This document shows, one piece after another, positions 9,217-17,202 of a DNA stretch of 64,000 bases. Source of the stretch: Oerskovia turbata (GTDB taxonomy: Bacteria; Actinomycetota; Actinomycetes; Actinomycetales; Cellulomonadaceae); assembly GCF_000718325.1 (NCBI RefSeq), contig NZ_JOFV01000003.1, positions 62,001-126,000 on the forward strand, written 5' to 3'. Under the pieces are notes generated by a model. The model made no database searches. It saw only the letters and a list, made by a program, of their open reading frames with translations, and was not told where the DNA came from. Positions within the stretch are counted from its first letter, which is position 1, and every line of letters starts with the position of its first letter. The position numbers and the translations under genes were made by a program.

Positions 9217-10521
9217 TCAGCGCAGCGACCGGTCCAGCAGCGCGAGGCGCGCGCGGGCCCGTGCCGCCGCCGGGGTCCCGGGGGCGGCGAGGGCCCCTAG
9301 CCGGCGCCACGCCGCATGGTCGTCGGCACCCTCGTCGCTCGCGAGCCAGCGCCCCAGCGCCCCGACGTCGCCCGACGCGAGGACCGCCCCGCGCACCTCG
9401 GCCGACAGCTCGTCGCGCAGCCGTTCGACGCCCGGCGCGACCGACCGCGGAAGCACCGGGCCCGGGTACGCGGTGAGCGCGGCGTGCACGTCGCCCGCGG
9501 CGAGGAGGTCGCGCACGGTGTCGAGGTCGGTGCGCAGGGGCGCCCCGAGCCGGTAGGGCCGCGACCCGCCCAGCAGCGGTCCGACGGCCCGCCGCAGCCG
9601 CGACACCTCCGCGCGCACCGTCACGTCGGACAGCTCTCCGGGGTGCAGCAGCACGGCCAGCTCGTCCGCACCGAGCCCCCGCGGGGACGCGGCGAGCAGC
9701 AGCAGGATCTCGCTGTGGCGAAGGCTCAGGCGGCCCGACGGCGCCGCGTGCGTGCCGCCGTCGGGCGCGGTCGCGGAGGTGCCCGGGGCGGGCCACCCCG
9801 CCGCTGCGCCCGGCGCGGCGCGGAGCACCCCGTTGGACACGCCCAGCACGTCGAGGCGGGGGGCGAAGGGGCCGTGGCCGGTGGCACTCCGCTCGGACCG
9901 CTCGGAGCGCTCGGCGAGCTCGCGCTCGACCGCCGCGACCGAGGCACGCACGAGGGACAGCACCAGGCCCGACGCCGCGACGTGGCCCCCGGTGACGTCG
10001 AGGACCCCGAGGACGCGGCCCGTGCGCAGGTCGCGCACCGGGGCGGCCGCGCAGTTGAACGACTGGACGGGGCGCGTGAAGTGCTCGGCGCCGAGGACCT
10101 GGACGGGTCGGCCCGTCGCGAGGGCCGTGCCGGGGGCGTTGGTCCCGACGCGCTCCTCGCGCCACACCGCGCCCTCGACGAAGCCGATGCGCCCGACGTC
10201 GTCGCGCACCCTCGCACTGCCCTCGACCCACAGGATCCGCCCGGAGTCGTCGGTCATCGCGACGACCGCGCTCTCCCCCGCGAGCCCCGCGACCAGGAGG
10301 TCACGCACGACCGGCATGGCGCTCGCGAGCGGGTGCCGGGCCCGGTAGGTGCCGAGGTCGGCGTCCGACATCGACACGTCGGGCTGGGGGACGTCGGGGT
10401 CGACGCCGCTGCGGGCGCTGCGCCGCCACGACGCCGCGACGAGGGGACGGATGCCGGGCGGGAGCGCTCCCGTGCTCAGGAAGGCCTCGTGGGCGGCGCT
10501 CAGGGCCGCGGGGTCGGTCAT
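9217..10521 (-). CDS. GAF-domain transcriptional regulator of the aldehyde dehydrogenase locus
   Basis: 434 aa. The N-terminal half resembles AcoR-type activators: RPLVAASWRRSARSGVDPD, then a GAF domain (SAVVAMTDDSGRILWVEGSA ... GTNAPGTALATGRPVQV ... CAAAPVRDLRTGRVLGVLDVTGG). There is no AAA+ domain or Fis helix. Instead, residues of about 250-330 (LRHSEILLLLAASP ... VTVRAEVSRLRRAVGPLLG) look like a winged helix. This GAF plus winged-helix arrangement recurs in actinobacteria beside aldehyde dehydrogenases. Start 10521 is chosen because AAGGAGG precedes it by 6 nt; an ATG 18 nt earlier overlaps that site. Confidence 0.85.
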   Translation of the reverse strand: MTDPAALSAAHEAFLSTGALPPGIRPLVAASWRRSARSGVDPDVPQPDVSMSDADLGTYRARHPLASAMPVVRDLLVAGLAGESAVVAMTDDSGRILWVEGSARVRDDVGRIGFVEGAVWREERVGTNAPGTALATGRPVQVLGAEHFTRPVQSFNCAAAPVRDLRTGRVLGVLDVTGGHVAASGLVLSLVRASVAAVERELAERSERSERSATGHGPFAPRLDVLGVSNGVLRAAPGAAAGWPAPGTSATAPDGGTHAAPSGRLSLRHSEILLLLAASPRGLGADELAVLLHPGELSDVTVRAEVSRLRRAVGPLLGGSRPYRLGAPLRTDLDTVRDLLAAGDVHAALTAYPGPVLPRSVAPGVERLRDELSAEVRGAVLASGDVGALGRWLASDEGADDHAAWRRLGALAAPGTPAAARARARLALLDRSLR

Positions 10522-10617
10522 GATCGCCTCCTTCGACACCCTCGTCGATTCCTGCCGGTTCTGGGGCCAGTGTAGGTGGCTCGGCGTGCACCGTCCTGGG
10601 CCGCGGAACGACGCGGA

Positions 10618-10652
10618 TTAGCAATCTGACACGTAGTGCCTATGATGTCAGC
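10618..10652 (+). promoter_or_regulatory. Leaderless promoter and TetR operator
   Basis: TTAGCA (10618-10623), a 17-bp spacer and TATGAT (10641-10646) lie 6 nt before the ATG at 10653, so transcription should start at the start codon. An inverted repeat CTGACA...TGTCAG (10626-10651) covers the -10 box, a position expected for TetR autorepression. Confidence 0.6.
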
Positions 10653-11258
10653 ATGCCGAAGATCATCGGCGGTTCGCTCCACGAGCACCGCGCACAGACC
10701 CGTCAGAAGCTCTTCGCGGCACTCTCGAACCTCATGATGGACCGCGGCTTCGACGCGATCTCGCTCGCGGACATCGCCGCCGCCGCAGGCGTCGGACGCA
10801 CCGCGGTGTACAACCACTTCCCCGACAAGGAGTCGCTGCTCCTCGGCTTCATCACGCACGAGACCGAGCAGTACGTCGGGACCCTGGAGCGCGCGCTCGA
10901 AGGCGTCGACGACCCGGTCGAGCAGCTCCGCACCTACATCCGCCAGCAGGCGCAGCTCAAGCGCGTCTTCCACCTGGCCCCCGGACCCGACCTGCGCACC
11001 GTGCTCTCGCGCGGCACGCAGCAGCGCCTGCGCGAGCACGCCGTGATCGTCGAGGACACGCTGCGCCGCATCCTCACCGCAGGCATCGCGTGCGGCGAGT
11101 TCCCCGACCAGGACCTCGGCACCACGGTCCAGCTCGTCAACGCATGCCTCTCGGGCCGCCACATCCCCGAGGACCCCACCGCCCGCGAGCGCGCGATCGA
11201 AGCCACCGAGGCGTTCGTGCTGCGCGCCGTGGGCACGCAGGAGCTCGTCGCGGGCTGA
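10653..11258 (+). CDS. TetR family transcriptional regulator
   Basis: 201 aa. The N-terminal helix-turn-helix is typical: TRQKLFAALSNLMMDRGFDAISLADIAAAAGVGRTAVYNHFPDKESLL-like, residues of about 14-60. The C-terminal ligand domain is all-helical and unassigned. It has a leaderless start with an inverted repeat over its own -10 box, consistent with autoregulation. It diverges from the GAF regulator. The CPBP gene begins 38 bp downstream with its own promoter-like TTGACA, so the target is not obvious. Confidence 0.93.
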   Translation: MPKIIGGSLHEHRAQTRQKLFAALSNLMMDRGFDAISLADIAAAAGVGRTAVYNHFPDKESLLLGFITHETEQYVGTLERALEGVDDPVEQLRTYIRQQAQLKRVFHLAPGPDLRTVLSRGTQQRLREHAVIVEDTLRRILTAGIACGEFPDQDLGTTVQLVNACLSGRHIPEDPTARERAIEATEAFVLRAVGTQELVAG

Positions 11259-11296
11259 GGTTTGACACCCCGAGCGGCAGGCTGGGAGCCTGCGGC

Positions 11297-12115
11297 GTGA
11301 CCTCGACCGCACTGGCTCCAGCGCCCCGCGCCTTCCTCGCCCCGACCCTCACGTTCGTCCTGGCGACGTTCGTCGCATCGGGCGCGCTGCTCCTCCTCCA
11401 GCCCGTCGCGGGACTCAGCACGGACGTCCTGCCGCTCGTCCAGCTCGGCCCCGCGATCGGTGCAGGGATCACGCTCGCCGTCTTCCGTGGCTGCCTCGCG
11501 CCGCTCCTGCCCGACGCCGTCCCGCGCCGTCAGGTCGTCGCGCACCTGGTCCTGGCGTTCGCCGCGTGCCTGCTCTACTGGGGCGTGCTCGTCGCCGTGC
11601 TCCTGGTGCAGGGCACTCGTCTTGAGGGTGCGCAGGCCGCCGGCGCCGTCCCGTTCGCGCTCCTGCCCCTGCTGTTCCTCGTCGGCGCTGCCGGCGAGGA
11701 GATCGGGTGGCGCGGCATGCTCCAGCCGCTGCTCGAGAACCGGTTCTCGCTCCTGGCCGCGAGCATCGTGACGGGCCTCGTGTGGGGCGTGTGGCACGTG
11801 CAGATCTTCACGGCCGGGCCCGTCGTGATCGTGGGCTTCCTGCTCGCGACCGTCGCGCTGTCGGTGCTCATGGGCCACTTCGGCCGCGGGACCGTGCGGC
11901 AGCGGGTCGCGCTCGCGACGCTCGTGCACTGGCTGGTGAACCTCGCGCTGCTCGTGACGCTCGGCGACCGCCACTCGACTCCCGCCGGCACGGTCGCGAA
12001 CGCGATCGCAGCGCTCGTGACCACGGCCGTGTTCATGGCGATGTTCGCCGCGGCCCAGCGCAAGCGGGGCAAGAGCGCGCTCGTCGCACGCCGGACGCAG
12101 GACGTCGCGGTCTAG
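11297..12115 (+). CDS. CPBP family intramembrane metalloprotease
   Basis: 272 aa with about 8 membrane segments. CPBP (Abi) proteases are relatives of eukaryotic Rce1; bacterial ones act in peptide maturation or self-immunity. Catalytic motifs are visible: motif 1 GEEIGWRGML (Glu-Glu...Arg, near residue 138), motif 2 LVWGVWHVQIF (His) and motif 3 ALATLVHWLVN (His), followed by a short basic tail. GTG at 11297 is the chosen start: TTGACA at about 11264 and a weak GAGCCT lie upstream, so it may be leaderless. Its stop overlaps the end of the convergent kinase-like gene by 4 bp. Confidence 0.88.
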   Translation: MTSTALAPAPRAFLAPTLTFVLATFVASGALLLLQPVAGLSTDVLPLVQLGPAIGAGITLAVFRGCLAPLLPDAVPRRQVVAHLVLAFAACLLYWGVLVAVLLVQGTRLEGAQAAGAVPFALLPLLFLVGAAGEEIGWRGMLQPLLENRFSLLAASIVTGLVWGVWHVQIFTAGPVVIVGFLLATVALSVLMGHFGRGTVRQRVALATLVHWLVNLALLVTLGDRHSTPAGTVANAIAALVTTAVFMAMFAAAQRKRGKSALVARRTQDVAV

Positions 12116-13230
12116 GGGACCCGCTCGACGAACGCCCCGGTCCGGCGGAGAGCCTCGACCGGGAAGGGCGTCACCCGGCTCTCCCGCTGGAACCGGCGGG
12201 AGTAGTCCCCCATCACCGCCGCGACCGGCGCATGACGGACCAGGGTCGCCGCGACCTCGGACGGCACCCCCGCCGGACGCTCACCCTGCGCGCACGAACG
12301 CACGAACGTCCTGCGCTCGTCCGGTCCGTGGCCGTACCGGTCGACGGCGAGCCAGTTCACCAGGTACATGGCGGTGAAGGCACGGTCGTAGTCGCGGTGC
12401 TCGTCGACGAAGTCGACCTCGTCCCAGGCGAGCTCGAACCGGGAGGAGATCGCGAGGCCGAAGTCGGCGAAGTAGAGCCGCTCACCATCGGTCAGGACGT
12501 TCTCGAAGTGGACGTCGAGGTGCAGCAGGCCCCGGGCGTTCATGAACGCGACACCTGCCCTCAGCTCGTCCTCCACCAGTGCGCAGGCCCGCTCGGCGCT
12601 CTCGTCACCGGCCCTGGTCCGGTCGCCCATCCACTCGTGCAGGGTCTGCGGGACGTACTCCAGGAACAGCACGACGCTCGCCGTGGACCGCTCGAGGGCC
12701 TCGATCCGGCGGCGCACCTCCGGGCCCCCTCCCCAGTAGGCCACCGCACGGTCCACGTCGGACAGCTCCTCAGGAAGTGGCCGGCCATCGTCCGGGAGCA
12801 CCCGCCAGTGGTGCATCAGGGGGAACCCCTCGAAGTCGCCCGCGATCACCCAGTCCGTCGTCATGACGTGCACGGCCAGCTCCCGCCAGGCGCCGAAGCC
12901 CGGGCTGCCGATGGCGCCGAGACCCACATGGCAGAACACCGGCAGCCCGAACAGGTTCGCCGTCGAGCGCAGGCTCTCTGGTCGTCGCTCGAGATCGGTG
13001 AGCCGCACCTGCTTGACGAAGACCGGGATCCCCTCGACCTCCAGCAGGGCGGTCGCCCCGCCGATGCCCGAGCCGGCCTGCGTGGCGGCGTCCACGAGCT
13101 CACGCAACCTGCGGTCGCTGCACAGCGACAGCGCCGTGGACACGGCTCCATGGGCGGCCAGACGGGATCCGCGGGACCTGTCGGGGATCTGCAACGCTGC
13201 CTCCAGCCGGACCCCTGCCCGCTCGTGCAA
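12112..13230 (-). CDS. Stand-alone protein-kinase-fold protein
   Basis: 372 aa. Kinase-fold landmarks: an ATP-anchoring Lys in GIPVFVKQ (K73), the catalytic loop HLDVHFENV (D239, N244; H-x-D instead of H-R-D) and DFG at 256-258. No membrane segment, PASTA or other sensor domain is seen, unlike Pkn receptor kinases. It may phosphorylate a protein or a small molecule (aminoglycoside/choline-kinase-like folds share HxD), so 'Ser/Thr kinase' is only one option. The start is uncertain: the frame opens with TTG at 13230 and has no strong ribosome-binding site; GTG at residue 30 is an alternative. It is convergent with the CPBP gene. Confidence 0.75.
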   Translation of the reverse strand: MHERAGVRLEAALQIPDRSRGSRLAAHGAVSTALSLCSDRRLRELVDAATQAGSGIGGATALLEVEGIPVFVKQVRLTDLERRPESLRSTANLFGLPVFCHVGLGAIGSPGFGAWRELAVHVMTTDWVIAGDFEGFPLMHHWRVLPDDGRPLPEELSDVDRAVAYWGGGPEVRRRIEALERSTASVVLFLEYVPQTLHEWMGDRTRAGDESAERACALVEDELRAGVAFMNARGLLHLDVHFENVLTDGERLYFADFGLAISSRFELAWDEVDFVDEHRDYDRAFTAMYLVNWLAVDRYGHGPDERRTFVRSCAQGERPAGVPSEVAATLVRHAPVAAVMGDYSRRFQRESRVTPFPVEALRRTGAFVERVP

Positions 13231-13328
13231 CCACTTCGGCTGGCACCGCGGCCCGGGTCGTCACAGGCTCTCACGTCGGTGAAGACGCCCCGCGGCAATG
13301 GCCCCCTCGGGTAGGTCTGCCAGCGTGT

Positions 13329-13344
13329 GGCAACAATAGTTGCC
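13329..13344. promoter_or_regulatory. Inverted repeat GGCAAC-N4-GTTGCC
   Basis: GGCAACAATAGTTGCC lies in the divergent gap between the kinase-like gene and the MFS gene, about 95 bp before the MFS start. It is the most AT-rich short stretch in the gap and a plausible operator; the regulator is unknown. Confidence 0.4.
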
Positions 13345-13440
13345 GCTCCGCAGCACGCACACCCCGCGCCCGACAGACCGGCCGGCGCTCCGTCGTCGGG
13401 CCGTCGCGGGGTCGCGCCGACGGGCGCCTAGAGTCTTCCG

Positions 13441-14769
13441 GTGCCCCCAGCCCTCCCCCCGCTCCCCCCTGACGACGCCCCCGTGCCGCCCGGAGCCCCC
13501 GACGGACCCGACCGACGAGGGCTCGGCCGGTCCTTCACCAACGTCTTCACCGCGAACATCAGCTCGAGCCTGGCCGACGGGATCGCGCGCGTCGCCGCGC
13601 CGCTCCTCGCCACCCGACTCACCGACGACCCGCTGCTCGTCGCCGGCATCGCGGCCGTCGCGATGCTCCCCTGGCTGTTCTTCGCGATCCCGTCGGGCGT
13701 GCTGCTCGACCGCATCGACCGCCGCCACGCCATGGTCATCGCCAACGGCGCCCGGACGCTCCTCGCGGTCACCCTGATCACCCTGTACGCGACGGACACG
13801 CTGACCATCTGGTGGCTCTACGTCGTGATCTTCGCGTACGGCGCGCTGGAGACGCTGTACGACGGGGCCATCCGGGCCGTCGTCCCCGCCATCGTGCGCC
13901 GCGCGGACCTGCCGCGCGCCAACTCCCGCATCGAGGCGGGCGAGCTCGTCGTGCAGAACTTCCTCGCCGTGCCGCTGACGTCGGCGCTGTTCGCCGTGGC
14001 GGTCGTGATCCCGCTCGGGATCGGCGCGCTGTCCTACGCGGTCGCAGGGCTGCTCGCGTTCTTCCTGCCCGCCGCCGCGGCCGGCGCCCACCGGGCCCAC
14101 CAGCAGCGGGCGGACGGGGCGCTCCCGCCCGTCCGCACGACCTTCGCCCGCCAGCTCACCGACGGCTTCCGCTTCATCATGAGCCACCCCATGCTGCGCC
14201 CCCTGTGGTTCCTCAGCATCCTGATCGCGCTCTTCTTCTCGGCGGCCATCGCGACCGACGTGCTGTTCGTGCTCGACCGGCTCGACGTGCCCGAGCAGTG
14301 GTTCGGGGTGTTCATGCTCTCGGGGGCCGTCGGCGGGATCGTCGGCGCCGTGGTCGTGAGCCCGCTCAAGGTCCGCTTCGGCGCAGGGCCGGTCATGGCC
14401 GCGGCGAACTTCGTCGGACCGGTGGCGCTGGTCGTCATGGGCTTCTTCCCGACGGTCCCGGTCGCGGTCGTGTGCTTCGCGGTGTCGTTCGGCTCGACGT
14501 CGGTGTGGAACGTCCTGGTCATGTCGCTGCGCCAGGCCGCGATCCCGGGCCACCTGCTGGGCCGCGTCCACGGGACATGGCGCACCCTGCTGTGGGGCAC
14601 CATGCCGCTCGGCTCGCTGCTGGGCGGGCTGCTCGCCCGGATCGACCTCACGACGCCGCTGCTCGTCGCGGGCGGTCTCACGGTCGCGGTCGCGCTGATC
14701 GGCTACCGGTTCCTCCACGGCCTGCCGAACCCCGAGGACGTCGCGGAGCACGCGCTGCCCACACGATGA
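13441..14769 (+). CDS. MFS transporter (EntS/macrolide-exporter-like)
   Basis: 442 aa, 12 membrane segments. The loop FFAIPSGVLLDRIDRRHAMVIANGART after TM2 and the fold resemble the TIGR/EntS-type exporters for siderophores or drugs; no substrate can be fixed. A proline-rich N-terminus of about 25 residues precedes TM1. The GTG start has TAGAGT at 13429-13434, 6 nt upstream, so it is probably leaderless. It lies just before the iron-regulated heme oxygenase gene, but there is a DtxR-like box in between, so co-regulation is only possible, not shown. Confidence 0.88.
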   Translation: MPPALPPLPPDDAPVPPGAPDGPDRRGLGRSFTNVFTANISSSLADGIARVAAPLLATRLTDDPLLVAGIAAVAMLPWLFFAIPSGVLLDRIDRRHAMVIANGARTLLAVTLITLYATDTLTIWWLYVVIFAYGALETLYDGAIRAVVPAIVRRADLPRANSRIEAGELVVQNFLAVPLTSALFAVAVVIPLGIGALSYAVAGLLAFFLPAAAAGAHRAHQQRADGALPPVRTTFARQLTDGFRFIMSHPMLRPLWFLSILIALFFSAAIATDVLFVLDRLDVPEQWFGVFMLSGAVGGIVGAVVVSPLKVRFGAGPVMAAANFVGPVALVVMGFFPTVPVAVVCFAVSFGSTSVWNVLVMSLRQAAIPGHLLGRVHGTWRTLLWGTMPLGSLLGGLLARIDLTTPLLVAGGLTVAVALIGYRFLHGLPNPEDVAEHALPTR

Positions 14770-14815
14770 GGGCCCGTCGTCACCTGCCCACTCCGTGAGA
14801 CCTCCCCCACGGAGC

Positions 14816-14834
14816 ATAGGTAAACCTCACCTCA
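14816..14834 (+). promoter_or_regulatory. DtxR/IdeR-like iron box upstream of heme oxygenase
   Basis: ATAGGTAAACCTCACCTCA matches the DtxR consensus TTAGGTTAGCCTAACCTAA at 14 of 19 positions. It lies about 124 bp before the heme oxygenase start, with a -10-like TTGTAGTGT just downstream. Repression under iron-replete conditions is expected. Confidence 0.7.
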
Positions 14835-14957
14835 CTGTTGTAGTGTTCCTGACGCGACGTCATGACGCTCTGTCATCACGCACCCGCGGACCGCGCCCTC
14901 CCAGCGCACGTGGCGACGTCGTGCACGTGACACGACGAACCGCAGGAGCCCGCTGAG

Positions 14958-15629
14958 ATGACCGCCGAGACCCTTCCCGCCGCCGACGCCGCATCCGCGC
15001 CCGCGTCCCTGTCGCTGCGCCTGCGCGAGGGCACCCGCCCCGAGCACGAGCAGGCCGAGACCACAGGCTTCGTCGAGAAGCTCATGGGCGGCGAGCTGAA
15101 CGTCGCCGCCTACACCGACCTCGCGGCGCAGCAGTACGCGATCTACGGTGCGCTCGAGCAGGCCAGCGCCCAGATCCGCGACGACGCCCAGGGCGCGACC
15201 CTCGTGTTCGACGAGCTGACCCGCACGCCCTCGATCGAGAAGGACCTCGCGTTCCTCGTCGGTCCCGACTGGGCCACCGAGATCCGCATCCTGCCCGCGA
15301 CCGAGGCCTACGTGGCCCGCCTGCTCGAGGTCGGCACGTCACTGTCCGCCTACGCCGCGCACGCCTACACGCGCTACCTGGGCGACCTGTCGGGCGGTCA
15401 GATCATCAAGCGCATGATGGAGCGCCACTACGGCCTCGGCCCCGACGGCCTCGCGTTCTACACGTTCGACGAGATCCCCAAGGCCAAGCCCTTCAAGGAC
15501 GTCTACCGCGAGCGCCTCGACGCCCTGGACCTCACGGACTCCCAGCTCGCCGAGACGGTCGCCGAGGCCAAGCGCGCGTTCCGCCTCAACAGCGCCCTGT
15601 TCGCCGAGCTGGGCGCGGTCCACTGCTGA
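14958..15629 (+). CDS. hmuO: Biliverdin-producing heme oxygenase (HmuO type)
   Basis: 223 aa. It cleaves heme to biliverdin, CO and Fe2+, releasing iron in the cytoplasm. Family marks: proximal heme ligand His30 in the LREGTRPEHEQAE segment, the distal-helix GDLSGGQ (flexible glycines over heme), YTRYLGDLSGG and a C-terminal FRLNSALF. The length equals HmuO of Corynebacterium. An iron box lies upstream, and the heme ABC importer genes follow 330 bp downstream behind a second box, giving a complete heme-iron uptake and release pathway. A weak ribosome-binding site (GGAGCCCGCTG) precedes the ATG. Confidence 0.96.
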   Translation: MTAETLPAADAASAPASLSLRLREGTRPEHEQAETTGFVEKLMGGELNVAAYTDLAAQQYAIYGALEQASAQIRDDAQGATLVFDELTRTPSIEKDLAFLVGPDWATEIRILPATEAYVARLLEVGTSLSAYAAHAYTRYLGDLSGGQIIKRMMERHYGLGPDGLAFYTFDEIPKAKPFKDVYRERLDALDLTDSQLAETVAEAKRAFRLNSALFAELGAVHC

Positions 15630-15688
15630 CTGCTCCCTGAGCAGCACCGGGCGCAATCGAGCTCCGCCCCTGCTCAGCCCCGCCGGCC

Positions 15689-15716
15689 CCTCGGGCCTCG
15701 GGCCTCGGGCCTCGGG
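15689..15716. repeat. Tandem 7-mer repeat, CCTCGGG x4
   Basis: Four perfect head-to-tail copies of CCTCGGG directly abut the family B palindromic element. A similar 7-mer tandem repeat abuts the family D element at 39548. Confidence 0.9.
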
Positions 15717-15719
15717 CCC

Positions 15720-15795
15720 GAGCATGCGGTTGGCGTCCGTCGAGCATGTGGTTGGTGTCGAGATTCCCAGGATTCTCGACGCCAACCGCATGCTC
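15720..15795. repeat. Palindromic element, family B copy 1 (76 bp)
   Basis: The motif GAGCATGCGGTTGGCGTC occurs at the left end, again as GAGCATGTGGTTGGTGTC 23 bp on, and inverted at the right end (GACGCCAACCGCATGCTC). Two direct copies plus one inverted copy in 76 bp; the same three-copy layout recurs at 50926, 57747 and 58867. Confidence 0.9.
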
Positions 15796-15893
15796 GGCAC
15801 CGCAGGGGGGCGCAGGGCACCGCGGGGGGGCGCACCCGACGTCTCCAAGATCACAGAAGATCCCGGGGACCGGCCACCCTGCCGTGACCCTGC

Positions 15894-15912
15894 GTAGGTT
15901 AGCCTCAACTTA
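15894..15912 (+). promoter_or_regulatory. DtxR/IdeR-like iron box upstream of the heme importer
   Basis: GTAGGTTAGCCTCAACTTA matches the DtxR consensus at 15 of 19 positions, including 11 consecutive bases (TAGGTTAGCCT). It lies 48 bp before the ATG of the lipoprotein gene. Confidence 0.8.
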
Positions 15913-15960
15913 CCCGAAGCCCCCCTCGCGTGGGTGGCCGACCTCTGCTGGAGCCCTGTG

Positions 15961-17202
15961 ATGTCGCACCCTGCCCGCGTCCCGTCCCCCGAGCACCGAC
16001 GCGGTCCGCTGACGCGTGGCCCGCGCCGCTCGTCCGTCGCCGGTGTCACGACGCTCACCGCGGTCCTGCTCGCCGCGGGCTGCGCACCGCTCCCGTACGA
16101 GCCGCCGACGCCCGCACCCACCACGGACTCCGCACCCGCCGCACCCGAGACCGAGGCCGTCACCCTCGACGCGTGCGCGGCCCTCGAGACGGGCCAGCGC
16201 GCCACGGTCGACCCGGCGTCTTTCCCGACCGGCCCCACGACCGCGACCTTTGCCGACGACGTGATCGACCCGATCGCCACCGCGCCCACCCCGACGCTGC
16301 CCGTGACGGTCCAGTCGCACGACGGACGCCAGGTCACGGTCACCGACGCCTCGCGCATCATCGCGGTGGACCTGTACGGCACGCTCGGCGAGATCGTCTA
16401 CAGCCTGGGACTCGGCGACAACGTCGTGGGGCGCGACCTGCCCACCGGCTTCCCCGAGGCCGCCGACGTCCCCGTGGTCACGGGCGCCGGGCACGCCCTC
16501 AACATCGAGACCATCCTCGGCCTGAACCCCAGCGTCATCCTCACGGACGCCACGCTCCTCACGGACACGGCCCGCACCCAGCTCGAGTCCTCGGGCATCC
16601 CCGTCGTCTACTTCGACGAGGCCCGCACGCTCGACGGCATCGACGACCGCATCACCGCGGTCGCGACCACGCTCGGCGTCCCCGAGGCCGGCGCGGCGCT
16701 CGTCGCCCGCACCGACCAGCAGGTCTGCGCGGCCCTCGCGGGCGTCCCCGCGGACACGGGCAGCCCGCTCGTCGCGTTCCTGTACCTGCGCGGGTCCAAC
16801 ATCAAGATGCTGTTCGGCCCCGGCTCGGGCGCCGACGACCTGATCCGCGAGATCGGCGGCCAGGACGCGGGCACCGCGATCGGCCTCACGCAGCAGTACG
16901 CCCCCGTGACGAGCGAGGCCATCATCTCCGCGGCCCCGGCGGCGTACCTCGTCATGACCGACGGCCTCGAGTCGAGCGGCGGCCTCGACGCCATGCTGGC
17001 GATCCCGGGCCTCGCCCAGACGCCCGCAGGCCAGAACCGGCGCGTGGTCGACATGGACGGCAGCCGACTCCTGACGTTCGGTCCCCGCACGGGTGAGACC
17101 ATCGCGTCGCTCGTCGAGGCGTTCTACGGCGTGCCCGCGCCGAACCTGAGCACGGTCGGAGCGGTCGACGCCTCGGCGGCCGCAGGGTCGAGCGCCCCGT
17201 GA
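15961..17202 (+). CDS. hmuT: Heme ABC transporter substrate-binding lipoprotein (HmuT-like)
   Basis: 413 aa. A lipoprotein signal ends in LLAAGC (Cys41), so the protein is anchored outside the membrane. The body is a class III (BtuF/HmuT-like) helical-backbone binding protein: SRIIAVDLYGTLGEIVYSLGLGDNVVGRD, the GHALNIETILGLNPSVILTD segment and a C-terminal GPRTGETIASLVEAFYG. About 120 residues between the lipobox and the binding fold are linker-like. Start 15961 (ATG) is chosen with TGGAG upstream; a GTG 27 nt earlier is also possible. It overlaps the permease start (GTGA). An iron box precedes it. Confidence 0.92.
   Translation: MSHPARVPSPEHRRGPLTRGPRRSSVAGVTTLTAVLLAAGCAPLPYEPPTPAPTTDSAPAAPETEAVTLDACAALETGQRATVDPASFPTGPTTATFADDVIDPIATAPTPTLPVTVQSHDGRQVTVTDASRIIAVDLYGTLGEIVYSLGLGDNVVGRDLPTGFPEAADVPVVTGAGHALNIETILGLNPSVILTDATLLTDTARTQLESSGIPVVYFDEARTLDGIDDRITAVATTLGVPEAGAALVARTDQQVCAALAGVPADTGSPLVAFLYLRGSNIKMLFGPGSGADDLIREIGGQDAGTAIGLTQQYAPVTSEAIISAAPAAYLVMTDGLESSGGLDAMLAIPGLAQTPAGQNRRVVDMDGSRLLTFGPRTGETIASLVEAFYGVPAPNLSTVGAVDASAAAGSSAP

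Larger units (their letters stand above)
15630..15960. other. 331-bp gap with tandem repeat, palindromic element and iron box
   Basis: No gene is seen. In order it holds a 7-bp tandem repeat (15689-15716), the family B palindromic element (15720-15795), a G-rich stretch with two copies of a CACCG-GGGGGG-CGCA-like unit near 15805-15835, and a DtxR-like box (15894-15912) just before the heme-binding lipoprotein gene. Confidence 0.7.
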
